The translations under genes and the position numbers were made by a program. Positions 34,275 through 45,904 of a stretch of 64,000 nt of DNA are shown here, one piece after another. The notes beneath the pieces were generated by a model, which saw only the letters and a program-made list of their open reading frames with translations, did not search any database and was not told the origin of the DNA. Numbering within the stretch: the first letter of the stretch is position 1; each line of letters begins with the position of its first letter. This DNA is from Plasmopara viticola. Taxonomy: Eukaryota; Oomycota; Peronosporomycetes; Peronosporales; Peronosporaceae. The DNA lies in NCBI GenBank assembly GCA_001695595.3, contig MBPM02000040.1:1-64000 (forward strand). The letters run 5' to 3'.

Positions 34275-36671
34275 ATGTTGTCTTCCAAATCGACAGCTCA
34301 ACATAATGAAGAGATAAATCCTCTGCTTACGACCCTCTCCGTGCCCCTATCTCAGCCAGATTCCAGCAGCCCTTTCAATCGATGGAGTGCTTTAGCAATC
34401 GTCTTGACGCTGCTATCTACCGCTGCTGTTTTCGAAGTCTTTCAGACCAGCGTGCCAACTCTACGAAGTGCCTCGCCAACCGCTCCTGACGTCAAGTTCG
34501 ACTTGTTCCAGCCAATTTTCAATGCTGAGAGTCCACCTCAAAGCATTTTTAACCACACCGATGAGCAGAAGAACCTACTCCCACCTAGGTTTCTATCTCC
34601 AGGCATCGTAGGTTCACGCCCAATTCCAACGAACGACTGGTGGGGCAATATGATTGGAGCCACTACCGGTGACCAAGAAATTGTCCAGCCGGTTTGGACC
34701 AATCCATACAGCGTGACTCCTTCTCTATTCAAAGAACCCTTTGGCCTGACACTTAACTACCCTTACACGACTCGTTTGTTTGGAGGCGGTTTAACGGGCA
34801 ATGGCGACGCCGAGATGTTCTATCTTCATGGTCAAATACCAGAGTTCACCTTTTCCGCCAAGGAGTTCTCCAACACAACTCGTCCAATCCTTGAAGTTTT
34901 TGACTGGGACGACCTCGCTGTACAGCTTCGTTTCGTGAACAGACAGGATCCCTCTAAAATGTTTGAATCAACGCTTGCTAGTGGTATGGCTTTTGCAACT
35001 GCTCGCTACAATGGGCTTACCCCACGCTTTCAAACGTTTTACAATATTACGTCCATCAACGGCCTAGATGCTACCGAGACGGCTAACCGTCCTCTGACCA
35101 ACAACCGCTTTGTACTTCAATTCGACGACAAAGCTACGTGGAATCTGTATCTTTCCAATCAAGTGACGCTGCACTTCGATGGCCACTCAACGCTTGAGAT
35201 GAAGTCGCCATTTACCGGCATTGCTCGCGTCGCATTGATTCCAGACGCATCTGCAGAGGAGCAGAGTGTGTTTGATCGAACGGTAAATTGCGTTCTAGAC
35301 GGTGGCCGCGTTGAAGCTTACGACGACACAGCGTACGCATACCAATGGAAGACCAGCGGGGACTGTACCAACGGCTTGCTGCACTATGCTCAGGTGCACC
35401 ACGTCGACACAATGGATCGCCACTTCGCCATTGAAGCTCAAGGCGTGGCTGCACATTCCACGACGCGCGGACTGATGCAAGGGATCGTGACCAAAACGTA
35501 TCCAGCTGAGTGGCGCATGGTGGAACCAGTGGATTTTCCAATCGACTTTTATCCACCGCAAAAGCCTAATTCGAGTGTAGTCGAGTCGTTTGATATCAAG
35601 AAAAACCTGATCGCCGATATTAACTCTACGTGGACCATCGCTTTGGGGCAGAGCTACTATTTTAATGGTAAAGCCGCACAAAAGTACGCTTCACTGTGCC
35701 TGATGGCCGGAGATCCGTCCATTGTTGGTGATGATGACACCGAGTTGCTCTCTTACTGTATCAAGAAGCTGGAAGGTCTGGTGGCACCGTTTCTTTCCAA
35801 CGCATGGACCAACGCTCTCAACTATGATACAATTTATCGTGGCATTGTAAGTTCACAAGGGTTTACTCTACACGATCCGAACGTTGACTTTGGCAATACC
35901 ATGTACAATGACCATCATTATCATTACGGCTATTGGATTGTCACAGCTGCTATCATTAACAAACTGGATCCAGCGTGGTCGGGCATTTCAGCGCTCAATC
36001 GGATGGCGGGTTTCCTTGTCCGGGATGTTGCGAATCCGTCCGATGCAGACCCGCATTTTCCGAAGTTTCGCAGCTTTGATTGGTTTCGTGGCCACTCGTA
36101 CTCGCACGGCATCACGGCACTTGGCGACGGGAAAGATGAGGAGAGCACGTCGGAAGACATCAATTTTTACTACGGTATGACGCTACTGGGCAAAGTCACG
36201 GGTGACATCCGTCTCGAAACCGTAGGTAAACTTATGGTTAAACTTAATTCTCGCGCTATTCAAACCTACTTCTTAATTAAAGATGGCAACCGTGCTCATC
36301 CGGACCATTATCGTGACAATAGAGTTATGGGCATTCTTTTCGACAACAAGGTCAACTATGCGACCTGGTTTAGTGGCGAAAAGTATGCAATTCACGGCAT
36401 CCAGATGCTTCCAGCTACAGCCATCACTGAGTTTGTGCGAACGTACGACTTTGTCGAGCAGGAATGGAACGAGATCTTGTCCCGTGAATCCATCGTCCTG
36501 AACGATGAATTGACAAATTCGTGGCTTTCACTTCTCTATATGAATTACGCTACCGTTGACAAAGACTTTGCACTTCAAAAACTGCGCACTGTCAAGATGG
36601 ACGACGGTCTCTCCCGCTCTTGGGCGATGTACATTGCAGCCACTCGGCCTTGTATCACATCGGCCTACTAA
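34275..36671 (+). CDS. GH81 endo-1,3-beta-glucanase, membrane-anchored
   Basis: This 798-aa, single-exon protein is a family GH81 glucanase. These enzymes cleave beta-1,3-glucan internally by inversion; in oomycetes the likely substrate is the organism's own wall glucan. The N-terminus has ~36 polar residues, then one hydrophobic segment (WSALAIVLTLLSTAAVF, about 37-56), which fits a type II signal anchor rather than a cleaved signal. The GH81 domain begins near residue 93 (PTNDWWGNMIG). The catalytic block is DWFRGHSYSHG followed by GKDEESTSEDINFYYGM (about 600-635), with the Asp and Glu residues expected of the family. Many N-glycosylation sequons fit an extracellular domain. Length is normal. 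It is convergent with the U-box gene downstream. Confidence 0.92.
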   Translation: MLSSKSTAQHNEEINPLLTTLSVPLSQPDSSSPFNRWSALAIVLTLLSTAAVFEVFQTSVPTLRSASPTAPDVKFDLFQPIFNAESPPQSIFNHTDEQKNLLPPRFLSPGIVGSRPIPTNDWWGNMIGATTGDQEIVQPVWTNPYSVTPSLFKEPFGLTLNYPYTTRLFGGGLTGNGDAEMFYLHGQIPEFTFSAKEFSNTTRPILEVFDWDDLAVQLRFVNRQDPSKMFESTLASGMAFATARYNGLTPRFQTFYNITSINGLDATETANRPLTNNRFVLQFDDKATWNLYLSNQVTLHFDGHSTLEMKSPFTGIARVALIPDASAEEQSVFDRTVNCVLDGGRVEAYDDTAYAYQWKTSGDCTNGLLHYAQVHHVDTMDRHFAIEAQGVAAHSTTRGLMQGIVTKTYPAEWRMVEPVDFPIDFYPPQKPNSSVVESFDIKKNLIADINSTWTIALGQSYYFNGKAAQKYASLCLMAGDPSIVGDDDTELLSYCIKKLEGLVAPFLSNAWTNALNYDTIYRGIVSSQGFTLHDPNVDFGNTMYNDHHYHYGYWIVTAAIINKLDPAWSGISALNRMAGFLVRDVANPSDADPHFPKFRSFDWFRGHSYSHGITALGDGKDEESTSEDINFYYGMTLLGKVTGDIRLETVGKLMVKLNSRAIQTYFLIKDGNRAHPDHYRDNRVMGILFDNKVNYATWFSGEKYAIHGIQMLPATAITEFVRTYDFVEQEWNEILSRESIVLNDELTNSWLSLLYMNYATVDKDFALQKLRTVKMDDGLSRSWAMYIAATRPCITSAY

Positions 36672-37138
36672 CTATGATATTAGGGCGTTATCAACCAATC
36701 GGTCGTAGCGGAATTGTCTAATCTTGTTGAATAACACGTAAATTTACATGCCACTGCATTATCGTCTATCATTTTTACATATAAATTACAGACCGCAGTC
36801 GCCGGTCGTAAATTTGCTCGACGACTTACCAAGATAAAAAGCGATATACTTCATGCTTAATTATCGGTAGCTCTAGAGCTAAAAATTCAAGCCTTGACTC
36901 GTGCGTTATATTTAAAAATATAACATTTCTTACATACCACCAATTTTAGATGCAAAAATAAAAAGTGTAGTAAGCTTTCATCTGCTAACTTGTAGTATTT
37001 GCTTACCGACAACGATTTTTCATGCACTCAAAACAGAAGAGACATCAAGGCAACAAGGCGTAAAGCAAAACAGACTAACGTTCAAAATACAATAATTTGT
37101 TTGACTTCGCCACTTTGTCTAAGTGCCAGCAGCCATTT
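36672..37138. other. intergenic between convergent genes
   Basis: AT-rich 3' flanks of the GH81 and U-box genes. No gene or RNA seen. Confidence 0.5.
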
Positions 37139-38761
37139 TCAGAAATCGTAGTCGTCGTCTTGAGGACTTGCAATTGATAACAATTCCATTGAGCCCTTCG
37201 TTTCCTTCGCTTCCGCTTCTAATGTCCCCGACTTTTTTGATTTGTGCTTCCATTCATATATCTTTGCGCAAAGCTTTTCGTCACTTACAAGCTGCTGAAG
37301 CGTAAGAGGCTCTCCTGTTAATGGGCAGCGATTGCCGAAATCACGCAACCAAGCTTCGATGACCTGGCGCTCAAAAGTATGTCCGTACGGTGATCGCATC
37401 GGATCCTTCAGCAATTTCAAAGAAACTGCACACTTGTACTCGGGTGGAACATATCGTGCGTCTACTTTCTTTTTCCTCTTAGCACTTGTTTTTGTCTTCT
37501 TACGCATTTGTTGACTTGTTGAATCATGAATCAACCCGTTAGCGTCGCTGTCGTCTTCACAAGCATCGAAGCCGTTGTCGACTTCGTTAGCTTCTTGAAT
37601 ACTTATTGCATTCAGGTTCGGCAGGTCACCAAGCAAACCATACTCTTCTTTGCGAGACAACGGGGTCACCCTGACATTTGGAACAACACTTTCCTCGGGC
37701 GTGTCATTTGCTTTTACTTGCTTCGTCGATAATGATATTGGCTGATGTGACGCAATTTCTTCGAGCATCGAGCGAATCTCGCTGTGCACTGTGAGCCCGT
37801 CCGCGGTTGTTCCACGATCAGTTTTGAGTAGCACGTTAACCCCGTACACAATCAGCATCTTTACAATAAGATGTCGAGAATGGTACGCGGCTTCATGTAG
37901 CGCAGTCCACCCGAGTTTGTTAGTCGCGTTTTTGTCAACACCCCACTCCAGAAGCATCTTCACAGTTGATTCATGTCCTTGACGAGCTGCTTCCGCCAGC
38001 GGCAATTGTCCCGGAAATGGACACAGTGCGAATTCTGGACAAATAACATCGTGCTTGGCGCCTGCGCGCAAAAGTTCTTGTGCAATGGTGACATATCCGC
38101 GGTGACAAGCATCATAAAGAGGAGTCCACCCCACCGAATTAACGGTATTTACATTGGCACCAGCACAAATTAGTTTGATTGCCAGAATTTCTAAGCCATA
38201 GGCACAGGCAATATGCAGTGCTGTCCAACCGCAAGAGAAAGATCCAGGACCACGGCGTGTGACCCCATTTAGGTTAGCTTTGCCTACAACTAGCTGCTTG
38301 AGAATCGTGATTCCAGCTTCTTGAGCGTTAAGCATGTGACAAGCAGAGTGTAATGGCGTCCATCCGTCGTTGTTTGGCTGATGCAACGTCGCCTTATCCA
38401 GCACAATCTTGTCATTGCCAACGTAGACAATTAGCTTGTTAATTTCTCGATCTTTGTCATCAGCCACCAAATCGTTCGTTTTGTCCGATGCAAACTTGAC
38501 TGATTCACCATTTTCGAGCACCAACTGCTGAAATTTGCCGTCATGGTCCGGAGACTGTACAAGTAGTATCATGTTGCCACTTTTAAAGCTGCGCGCTTGT
38601 TCTCTCGGTTTCTTGGGTCCAATGTGGAAGTCATGCAGTCGGTACAAGTCAGGAAAGCGTACGAAGCGCGGATCCAAACCCTGCACCATGGCGTCGCCGA
38701 GGAGCATGGTGCATGCCAACATCTGGTCGAAAGACGACTGGGTTGATGCCGCACCGCCCAT
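37139..38761 (-). CDS. U-box/ankyrin-repeat protein (probable E3 ubiquitin ligase)
   Basis: A 540-aa single-exon protein. The N-terminus MGGAAS fits an N-myristoylation signal (Gly2, Ser6). Residues ~60-125 form an unassigned domain. About five ankyrin repeats follow (~130-335: DGWTPLHSACH, CGWTALHIACAYG, GWTPLYDACHRG, LPLAEAARQGH, GWTALHEAAYHS). A Lys/Arg-rich stretch (KKTKTSAKRKKK, ~420-432) could be a nuclear signal. A U-box lies at ~437-510 (PPEYKCAVSLKLLKDPMRSPYGHTF, then NRCPLTGEPL). U-box proteins pass ubiquitin from an E2 to the substrate bound by the repeats. An ankyrin plus C-terminal U-box order is unusual compared with plant or animal U-box proteins. Substrate unknown. Confidence 0.88.
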   Translation of the reverse strand: MGGAASTQSSFDQMLACTMLLGDAMVQGLDPRFVRFPDLYRLHDFHIGPKKPREQARSFKSGNMILLVQSPDHDGKFQQLVLENGESVKFASDKTNDLVADDKDREINKLIVYVGNDKIVLDKATLHQPNNDGWTPLHSACHMLNAQEAGITILKQLVVGKANLNGVTRRGPGSFSCGWTALHIACAYGLEILAIKLICAGANVNTVNSVGWTPLYDACHRGYVTIAQELLRAGAKHDVICPEFALCPFPGQLPLAEAARQGHESTVKMLLEWGVDKNATNKLGWTALHEAAYHSRHLIVKMLIVYGVNVLLKTDRGTTADGLTVHSEIRSMLEEIASHQPISLSTKQVKANDTPEESVVPNVRVTPLSRKEEYGLLGDLPNLNAISIQEANEVDNGFDACEDDSDANGLIHDSTSQQMRKKTKTSAKRKKKVDARYVPPEYKCAVSLKLLKDPMRSPYGHTFERQVIEAWLRDFGNRCPLTGEPLTLQQLVSDEKLCAKIYEWKHKSKKSGTLEAEAKETKGSMELLSIASPQDDDYDF

Positions 38762-38962
38762 AATTATGTTGCCTCGATTTGCAAGAAAAAAAAATTAATT
38801 TTACATAAGGTCAAAAGCAAAGCAGTTTCGCCGCGACCGTTCGCGGTGAACGTAGAAAAGAAAATGTAGCGTAAATAGCAATTTGATCTACTAGTGGCTC
38901 CATCTACATCTTGATCTTGGGTTTTTATCATTGTGTCGGGAACCGCGACGAACTTGAGCCTT
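38762..38962. promoter_or_regulatory. upstream region of U-box gene
   Basis: A short spacer before the U-box start codon on the minus strand, with an A-run next to the ATG. It must hold the promoter, but no consensus element was identified. Confidence 0.3.
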
Positions 38963-39178
38963 TTAAAAGTTCGTCCACAGTTGGTCGGATACTTTCACGA
39001 CGAAGCGTATAACATCATTGTGCGAGGCACTGGGACCCTCCATCTCAAACTCATAGTTGATGCCGACCCCACACGCTGCGAGCGAACGAATCAAATGTTG
39101 GTGAAAGCACGATCTTAGACAGCTCTCGACTTTGCGCGTAAGAGAGGCGGGAATGAAGCTGCCGAAATTTACGAGCAT
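38963..39178 (-). CDS. small hypothetical ORF, 71 aa
   Basis: The minus-strand frame starts at ATG 39178 (MLVNFGSF) and ends TAA. Composition is protein-like (VGINYEFEMEGPSASHND, then VIRFVVKVSDQL), with alternating hydrophobic residues suggesting a small alpha/beta fold. The frame stays open upstream to 39364, overlapping the myosin 3' exon, so the start is uncertain and an upstream exon is possible. It could instead be part of the myosin 3' UTR. Not recognised. Confidence 0.35.
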   Translation of the reverse strand: MLVNFGSFIPASLTRKVESCLRSCFHQHLIRSLAACGVGINYEFEMEGPSASHNDVIRFVVKVSDQLWTNF

Positions 39179-39293
39179 GTATCTTTGCTTTTGGGTCTTA
39201 CGGTGACTGACAATTAGAGAACATGAAATGGTGAAATCACAGACTCCTGCCTTCGTTTTTTGTACAGCTTGTAAGCCTTCGCTAAAACGCTGC

Positions 39294-42200
39294 TTATTCC
39301 TCCTTTTTGAACATTTTTTTAAACATGCCCCCAATCCGTGATTTGCGGGCATTATCATCCCCAATTAAACTGCTTCGACTGAGACCTCCGCGGTCAGGGG
39401 GACTCCCGCTTTCCACTGAAGGCGAGCTCGCTCGAGTCACCAAGTTTTTGTTTATTGTATCTAAAGTCGCGCGGCGTTCAGTGCCATATGCATTGAAGCC
39501 GATGGACACTGGCACAGAAACCGAGTCCATTGACGTAACCGTATTTGACCGATTTCCGCTTTCCCTGATAGCCATACTTACGGCACTGCAGAAATAGCAC
39601 GAAATTTTTTAGTTACATTACACAAAGTTTTGCTAAGTAGGAGGTTGACGTACGAAGAGCGACGATTGATAAATTCACCATTCGATCGTTCATTGTCAGA
39701 TGCGGATTTTGAATTGACTGCCATGGCTCGCATGCGCTCCAGCATATAAATAGAGACTCCATCAGCTTCCGCGAGATTAATGATTTCTTGAAGTAAATCC
39801 TGTTGCTGCACACGAGCCTTAAGCTCTGCCGAGTACACCGAGCGCTGCATTTGCAAATCCTCTTTCAATTCAGCTACCTGCTTTTTGAGCTTCTTCATCT
39901 TTTCCTCCTGAGACTTAATCAGAGCAGCGTGTGTGCTCATGAGGCGCAAGTTAGCCTTTGATTGCTGTTTGTTGTGCTGATTAAGCGCAGCGAACGATGC
40001 ACCAGCAGCCGTGTACGCATCTTTGATTTTTTTGTTTTCGGCTTTAAGATTCTCATTCTCTTGAGACAACATTTGAATGACTTCACGACCCTTAGCTACT
40101 TCTTTTTGCAAGTAATTGATCATGCGCTCCGAATCATCAAGCAACTTGGCGTCCTCCATCGAATCACGCTCTACCCAGCTAGATCGTACACTTTTTGTGT
40201 ATTGAGGAGAATCAATTTCGTGAACGCTGTTGCTCGCGCTGCGCCCAGACGATTTCCTTACTTCATTCAGCTCTTGCTGTAACGACGAATTTTCCGCTTC
40301 AATTTCCTTGCGAGCGCGTTTTTCGCCTTCCAAGCGATGCTTTAGTTGCTCAACCTGACTCTCCATCGCGACCTGCTCCTTTCGCTCTGACAAAAGCTTG
40401 TGGTACTTGCTCACTTGCTTCTTCGACTTAATCTTTGATTGAATCTTGATCACAGCGCTGCGGAATGTGACATACTTCTTTACGCATCGATGCTTGCGGT
40501 AAGCAGTTTGAACCTTTATTGCACTTTTTTCTTTCGTCAATAGGTACAAACGTTGGCGCGAGCGAACTCCACGCCAAACGCTCTGCACGATTACACACTT
40601 TTCGCGTCTCATCAAAAACAATTGTCGCTGCATCCGGCAGCGCTGAAGCGCTTGCAGTTTTGCAATTAAAGTGTGCACCTTATTAATTCGTCGACGTGCC
40701 ACCCACCGACGTGCAGCCTGCTGAATCATTACTGCTCGGTCGTGCAAGAATGATGCACGTCTGTGCTCCAGAGATTCCAGCACATCTTTACCAAAGTAGA
40801 CAAGGCTTTTGCTTACCACAAATGTAGGTCTTGTAGAGTGCTCGCATCCTCTTTGCGTTTCAACATAAGCATTTCTGCCTAGAAGTTCTTCAGCGAGGTG
40901 CTCGCATGCCTCGGTAACAGTCGTCGACTCCTTCGTCATAGCTGCATTTCTTTTGCTTTTCATAATGACAAAACGACGCAAAAAATTTTCGTGCACCATC
41001 TTATTAGGAAATGCGGAGCGTGTAATACGTATCGCTTCAACAACACCAGCACACCGAAGCTGGTTCACCACAGCATCAATTTCGAAAACGCTTGAGCTTT
41101 TTTGTGAATTTGGCTTAATACAGCGTACATAGTGCACGTCAGTGCTGGAAATATCGCTCATCAGTAGTGACAGCTGTGCCTTGAACTTGTAGCTTACGGT
41201 TTCCTGCATAAAAGTAGACGTCTTCCGGCTTATCGTACTGCGTCGACCTGAATCTATCATTGTTGCGGCAAAAACAGCCAAGTCTGCATCCGTCAAAAAT
41301 GCTGCATTGTTGTCATTGCCGAAAATCACCGACAACAAGCCATTTGAACTCGTGCCCAACAGCTCAAGTAAATCCGTCTGTAGTGAGTCTTTGTTTTTCT
41401 CAACAAAACCTTCGGCATCGTACGTAACTGGACCTGCATAGTGGTGTAGTAAGAAGTGTGTTTGGCTCAAACGAGCTCGCTCGAAACGCGGGTGGGACTC
41501 ACGCAGCGACACCAGCTTTGACACGAACGACTGGTCGCTGCCCATTGGACGCACGCATTCCTCATTTAGCAATGCCATGACACCCATCGAGTTTTCTAGC
41601 AAGTCCAGCATGTCTTGATTGTCTTGGTACTTCACAAATTCCCATCCCACACCCTCTTGCTGATATTCCTCCTGCACCGTCTTAAATACGTCTAACGTAA
41701 ACTTTTGCTGAAGTTTTTCGTTTGCAAAGTTGATGCAAAACTGCTCAAAGCTGTTGTGTTTAAAAGACTCGAATCCGAAAATGTCAAGCAAATCAATGTG
41801 CAAGTACGACGGCGTTGATGCTTTGCTGTCAGCCGTATTGGAGATACTATAATTTACTCGCTGCACGAGATAAGCAAACACGCGCGCATAAATTTCCTTC
41901 GCTAAAGCATCTCGATTATTGCCCGCTTGGTGAGCAGACAGTGGAACACAGTATACTTCCTGCCGCGCTTTGACGGTACGACTGCAGAGCTGTTTGCTTA
42001 ACGCAGCCTCATCGACGCCAAGAAGCGTTGCGCTCTGCTCAATTTCCTTCTTCTGCTGCATAATTTGCTCAGATGAAACGGAATAAGAAGAAGATTCGTC
42101 GAGGAAAGCAACAGCTTGACTGGCATCGTCCTTGTTGGATTCTAATGGCACAAAGTCGAGCTGTCCAAGCCGCAATATACCGCACAGAGCACTAAAAAGC

Positions 42201-43243
42201 TCTTTTTGCTCCTTTTCGCTGAGACCAATAGTAGACAAGGCATCGCGCGTAACTTGATACCGCGCAAGGTCGCTCATACCATCCAAAGTAAGCTTTTCAT
42301 CCTGCAAATAGCGAAAATCCCTGGCCGTAGCGTCATCCTGAAAGCCAAAATAACTCTCTTTAGCGCTTACAAGCTGGTAAAAAATGTGATAGTTGCGCTC
42401 GCCGGCAGCCTGTGCCACAACACGTGACTTTTCAAGCAGATAGTGTCGGCATTCAGCTCCGACGAGACAGTTTTCGATGTTAAACTGTAATTGTGTGAAC
42501 TTGCCGAATCGACTGGAGTTGTCATTGCGAATCGTCTTGGCATTACCAAAAGATTCCAGCAAAGGATTACTTTTTAATACTTTCTGAACCACGATAGTCT
42601 CTCCGTTTTGGCCGGGGTGAAGCCTCTTAGCGATGTTCATAGAGATACTGGCAAGGTGTTCCATCATAATCTTAACAGTCTCCGTCTTGCCTGCGCCAGA
42701 CTCTCCACTAACGAGGATGCTTTGAGGCATACGGTGCTTCTTCATTTGATGATACGCATCGGCGCTAGTTGCGTACACGTGCGGCGGCATCTCATCCCAC
42801 GGGCACTCCGTATAGAGATTTCGGAGCTCCTCCGAATAGTGCTCCTTGATCCATTGGTAAGGGTTGACGGCAACCACCATTTTGCCCGTATACGTGTACG
42901 GCATTTTGGCAAGAAAGCGCTCGCGAACGTTGTAGACGATCGCAGGCTCGTGCAGATGGCCTAGTTTGCACATATCCTCGGCGCCGACACCGTGCTCGAC
43001 TGCCTCATTGCCCTCGGTTGAACTGTTTTGCAGCGGTAGTGAGTCGGGCATGCCATACTCATTTAAATTAATCGTACGCTCCTCAGCAGGCGTATCCTGG
43101 TCATGTCTGGCGGACTTGTCCGAGCCGTCGGGCAGTGGCTGCAGACGCACGCGGAAGACTCTGCCGGTCGCGTCCACTGACAGAACAGTGGCAGGCACCC
43201 ACACGAGTTTTTTATCCGGTATGTACACACGAATTCCCTCCAT
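39294..43243 (-). CDS. unconventional myosin heavy chain, 2 exons
   Basis: Exon 1 is 39654-43243 and exon 2 is 39294-39585. The 68-nt intron (plus 39586-39653; donor GTACGT, acceptor CTGCAG) joins in frame to give 1293 aa. Domains in order are an SH3-like N-terminal part (VWVPATVLSV); the motor with P-loop GESGAGKT (~179-186), switch I NDNSSRFG (~238) and switch II DIFGFESF (~484); five or six IQ motifs (~835-950), which bind calmodulin-type light chains; a coiled coil (~950-1130, LEGEKRARKEIEAENSSLQQEL); and a Ser-rich tail ending in a basic patch (MFKKMFKKEE) that could bind membrane lipid. It is an actin-based ATP-driven motor, probably for organelle or vesicle transport. The tail has no FYVE, PX or MyTH4 domain. 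Class not assigned. Confidence 0.92.
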
Positions 43244-44436
43244 AATGTGGAATCAGAGAGACGTGAGGGAAGTTTCCCTATGATCAGCTTCGAGACCGAG
43301 TGTATTATGCGTCAATCGTCAAGCAAGGATCGGGTTTACGTCAAGTTTATGCACAACATAAAATTTGTAGTCAGCACGTACTTATTGCATTTACAGGTCG
43401 ATTTAAAGATTTGACGGGACTGCAGTGCAGAGTGTGGCATCCGGATAGTGCACGTATGTGTGGCAGCTGCTTACATTGTGATGGAACGAAACCTATATGA
43501 ATAATATTTCAAAATTAATTAGTCAGAGTCGTCCAATTTGCAAATAAAATCTGACGAGCTAGCATATAAAAGCTATGCACAAAGAGCGAATATAAGCATT
43601 CGTTTAGCTAAAATGCCGAGCTGCTACCATTAAAGTAATTCTCCTAAGTGAACTGGACACTAGAAATTAAGCTATATACACGAGATTAACACGATACTCG
43701 TTAGATCACTTGCCTGGTGGTCTGGAAGCACTCAAAACAAAGCGAAGTTTGTTGGTTGCTCGATTTTATTTTTGGAAGCTGGTTTTTGCTTTTTGACAAT
43801 GGTGTGAAAATTGTACGTATATCGAACGCTGAGGATCACGAACGAAAGCTTGGTCTACTTAAGGCCCTTTAGTAAGATCGCCTCGTGTGCACGAATGAAG
43901 CAATGTTTTGTCGAAGATTTGAGTTCATTACCCAAAAGCAAACTTATTGTTATAAGTATAGAGGTTAATGCAAACAACAATATGCCCGAATTGATTGCTT
44001 CAGCTTGGCGTCAATAATGTTTGTTGTATCCACAGCAACAATAGCAAGGAAGTCTACAGATTCACTGCAAGCAAGAAAAGACCAAATTTTGGCTCAATTG
44101 ATTGTACCGAGTGTCCCATTCATCAGCAGACTTCATGCAGCCAACATCAATTTGTAACCAAAATAGTGTCACGGCAAAATCCATTGCCATAGACAAAATT
44201 GCGCTTGTCATGGATCCTCAAATTTCATTCTACGGTTACGGCGTAGTCGTGAGCGCGGGCATTTGATGTAAGAAGTTTTATCAATTTCATCTTAGACGTG
44301 GAGGGACTACAAGCTTAATATCGAAATAAGTGACTTACGGTCGCAAGTCCTAGCATTAATTTTTCTTTATCACCCAAAGTCCGGTGCTGCGCAATCTCAA
44401 TATCAACGTCTCACATTTAGCGATGCTTGCGAACAG
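43244..44436. other. intergenic, nothing identified
   Basis: Upstream region of the myosin gene and AT-rich DNA with short non-coding frames. The LINE deletion copy is inserted at its right end. Confidence 0.45.
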
Positions 44437-44448
44437 GTCAAGCGTAGT
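44437..44448. repeat. target-site duplication, right partner at 45598
   Basis: GTCAAGCGTAGT is repeated exactly at 45598-45609, flanking the inserted element. Confidence 0.85.
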
Positions 44449-45597
44449 AATGTAATGTAATGTATTACGTTATCGCGTTGCCAGGGTATGCACGTGCTAG
44501 GCTCAGTCTGGCTAGTCCACGGCATAGAGTGGTGTCCGCATACGTCGAGTCTCGTTCGGCGGGCAGTGCATCCAGCACCGAGGTCGTATGGGTCTTCCAT
44601 TTCTTTCGGTCTTGTGCAAGGGTACGTACCACTTCGAGGTCTTGTGCTGTCCGGAGTCGAAAGCCGGAGCCACGGGAAACAAGATTGTGGTCGAGTGTCG
44701 AGGGGAGCGTGGTGCGGGGACGTCCGCGCCATTTTGCTGCGGTGGAGAAGAAGTAGGCACGCATCTGGAGGTTAGCTGGAATGTCGGGATAGCGGCGAAG
44801 TACATGGCCAAACAGGCGCCAGCGAGCTTGTGTCAGTCGTAGTCTCAGCGGCCGCTCATCACAGAGGTCGTAGAGTCTTGCATTCGAAATGGGTCGGGGG
44901 TAGCGATAGCCAAGAGCGTAGCGAAGCTGGCGGCGATGGAAACTCTCGAGGCTGTGGAGCTCTGACTTGGTAAGAGCCCAGTTGTACAGCAGAATCGGTA
45001 GAACGTAGGTGTTGTACAATCGAATGCGTGTCTTGGGTGAGATGAACGTGGGGCGGAGCCAGACGGACCAGAGTCGGTGGAGCGCGAGGGTGGCCAGGGA
45101 CTTGCGTTGGGATAGATCTTTGATATCGCCGAGGAGTGTTCCGAGCTTCTTAGTGTGGTGCCAGGTTTCTTCTCGGGATCGGGCGTGTCGAGTGGCGCCC
45201 GACGGGTTGCAGTGGCGGCGGATTTCGGTGACTTCGGTCTTGGCTTCGTTTTTTTTTTTTCAGGGTTAGAAGAAAGTCATCAATGCGGTGCTCACCTCTA
45301 TCGTAGATCTTGGTTTCTCGGAGGCCAAGGATATCGACGCGGTAGCGCCGGAGATCTTCGGGGAGTGTTACGTGCTTCTTGCGCTTCGAACCTAGAGAAT
45401 TCACATTAAAGGAGCCAATCCGGATGCGGTTGGCGCGATTAAGGGCGTGGAAGGGGGTTGGCCTGGTGCTGGAGACCATCGCGTCGAGGGCGAGACTCGT
45501 TAGAGACCTGCAGATGCCCGAGAGCACCTGCCCGAAGCGCGCGAGCACTAAGCCCCCGCGCTTGAAAGGAGGGCGTCACCCCAACCTTTTCCAAAAA
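44449..45597 (-). mobile_element. internally deleted LINE, ~1.15 kb, with TSD
   Basis: On the minus strand, from 45597 down, there is a 5' leader and then an endonuclease N-terminus (IRIGSFNVNSLG, ILGLRETKIYD). The frame stops being homologous at an A-run (45251-45260). After it comes the region behind the RT (TKKLGTLLGDIKDLSQR, RLYNTYVLPILLYNWALTK, ARWRLFGHVLRR). The 3' end is a short (ATTAC)n tail. Most of the endonuclease and the whole RT core are missing, yet both element ends are present. Flanking 12-bp duplications prove insertion by target-primed reverse transcription or a similar process. The family is Jockey/CR1/RTE-like and distinct from the L1-like LINE at 11.8 kb. Confidence 0.88.
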
Positions 45598-45609
45598 GTC
45601 AAGCGTAGT
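45598..45609. repeat. target-site duplication, partner of 44437-44448
   Basis: Exact 12-bp copy on the other side of the LINE insertion. Confidence 0.85.
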
Positions 45610-45679
45610 GTGACTAAAATAAGTAGGCTCATCGCTTATGCATGTCTTTTGAAGAAGCGCCAATTGCATAACACCCGTG

Positions 45680-45904
45680 ATGGATCAAAGCTCAAAGTTT
45701 AGCTGGAAGCCTCAATATGGATTCTCTGAAAACGGTCAAAAGGAAACCGCCATGAGCGATAGCAAAGTGATTGGAATTGGCATGGATGACTATCAAGGAC
45801 GAGCTTATAAAATCGCCGAGCAAATACTTGGCATGACCAACTTGCTGCAAGAGTTGACGACGGCCGGGTGTGAGGCGCGAAATGGCGACGGTCTATTGAT
45901 TTGA
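45680..45904 (+). CDS. small hypothetical protein, 74 aa
   Basis: ATG at 45680, stop TGA. The frame has gene-like composition with a run of Met-Asp/Ser residues, then an amphipathic helix-like stretch (RAYKIAEQILGMTNLLQEL). No signal peptide or known domain. It begins only 70 bp from the LINE insertion, so the insertion may sit in its promoter or may have removed an upstream exon. A minus-strand ORF overlaps it (45805-46017) but looks less coding-like. Confidence 0.4.
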   Translation: MDQSSKFSWKPQYGFSENGQKETAMSDSKVIGIGMDDYQGRAYKIAEQILGMTNLLQELTTAGCEARNGDGLLI

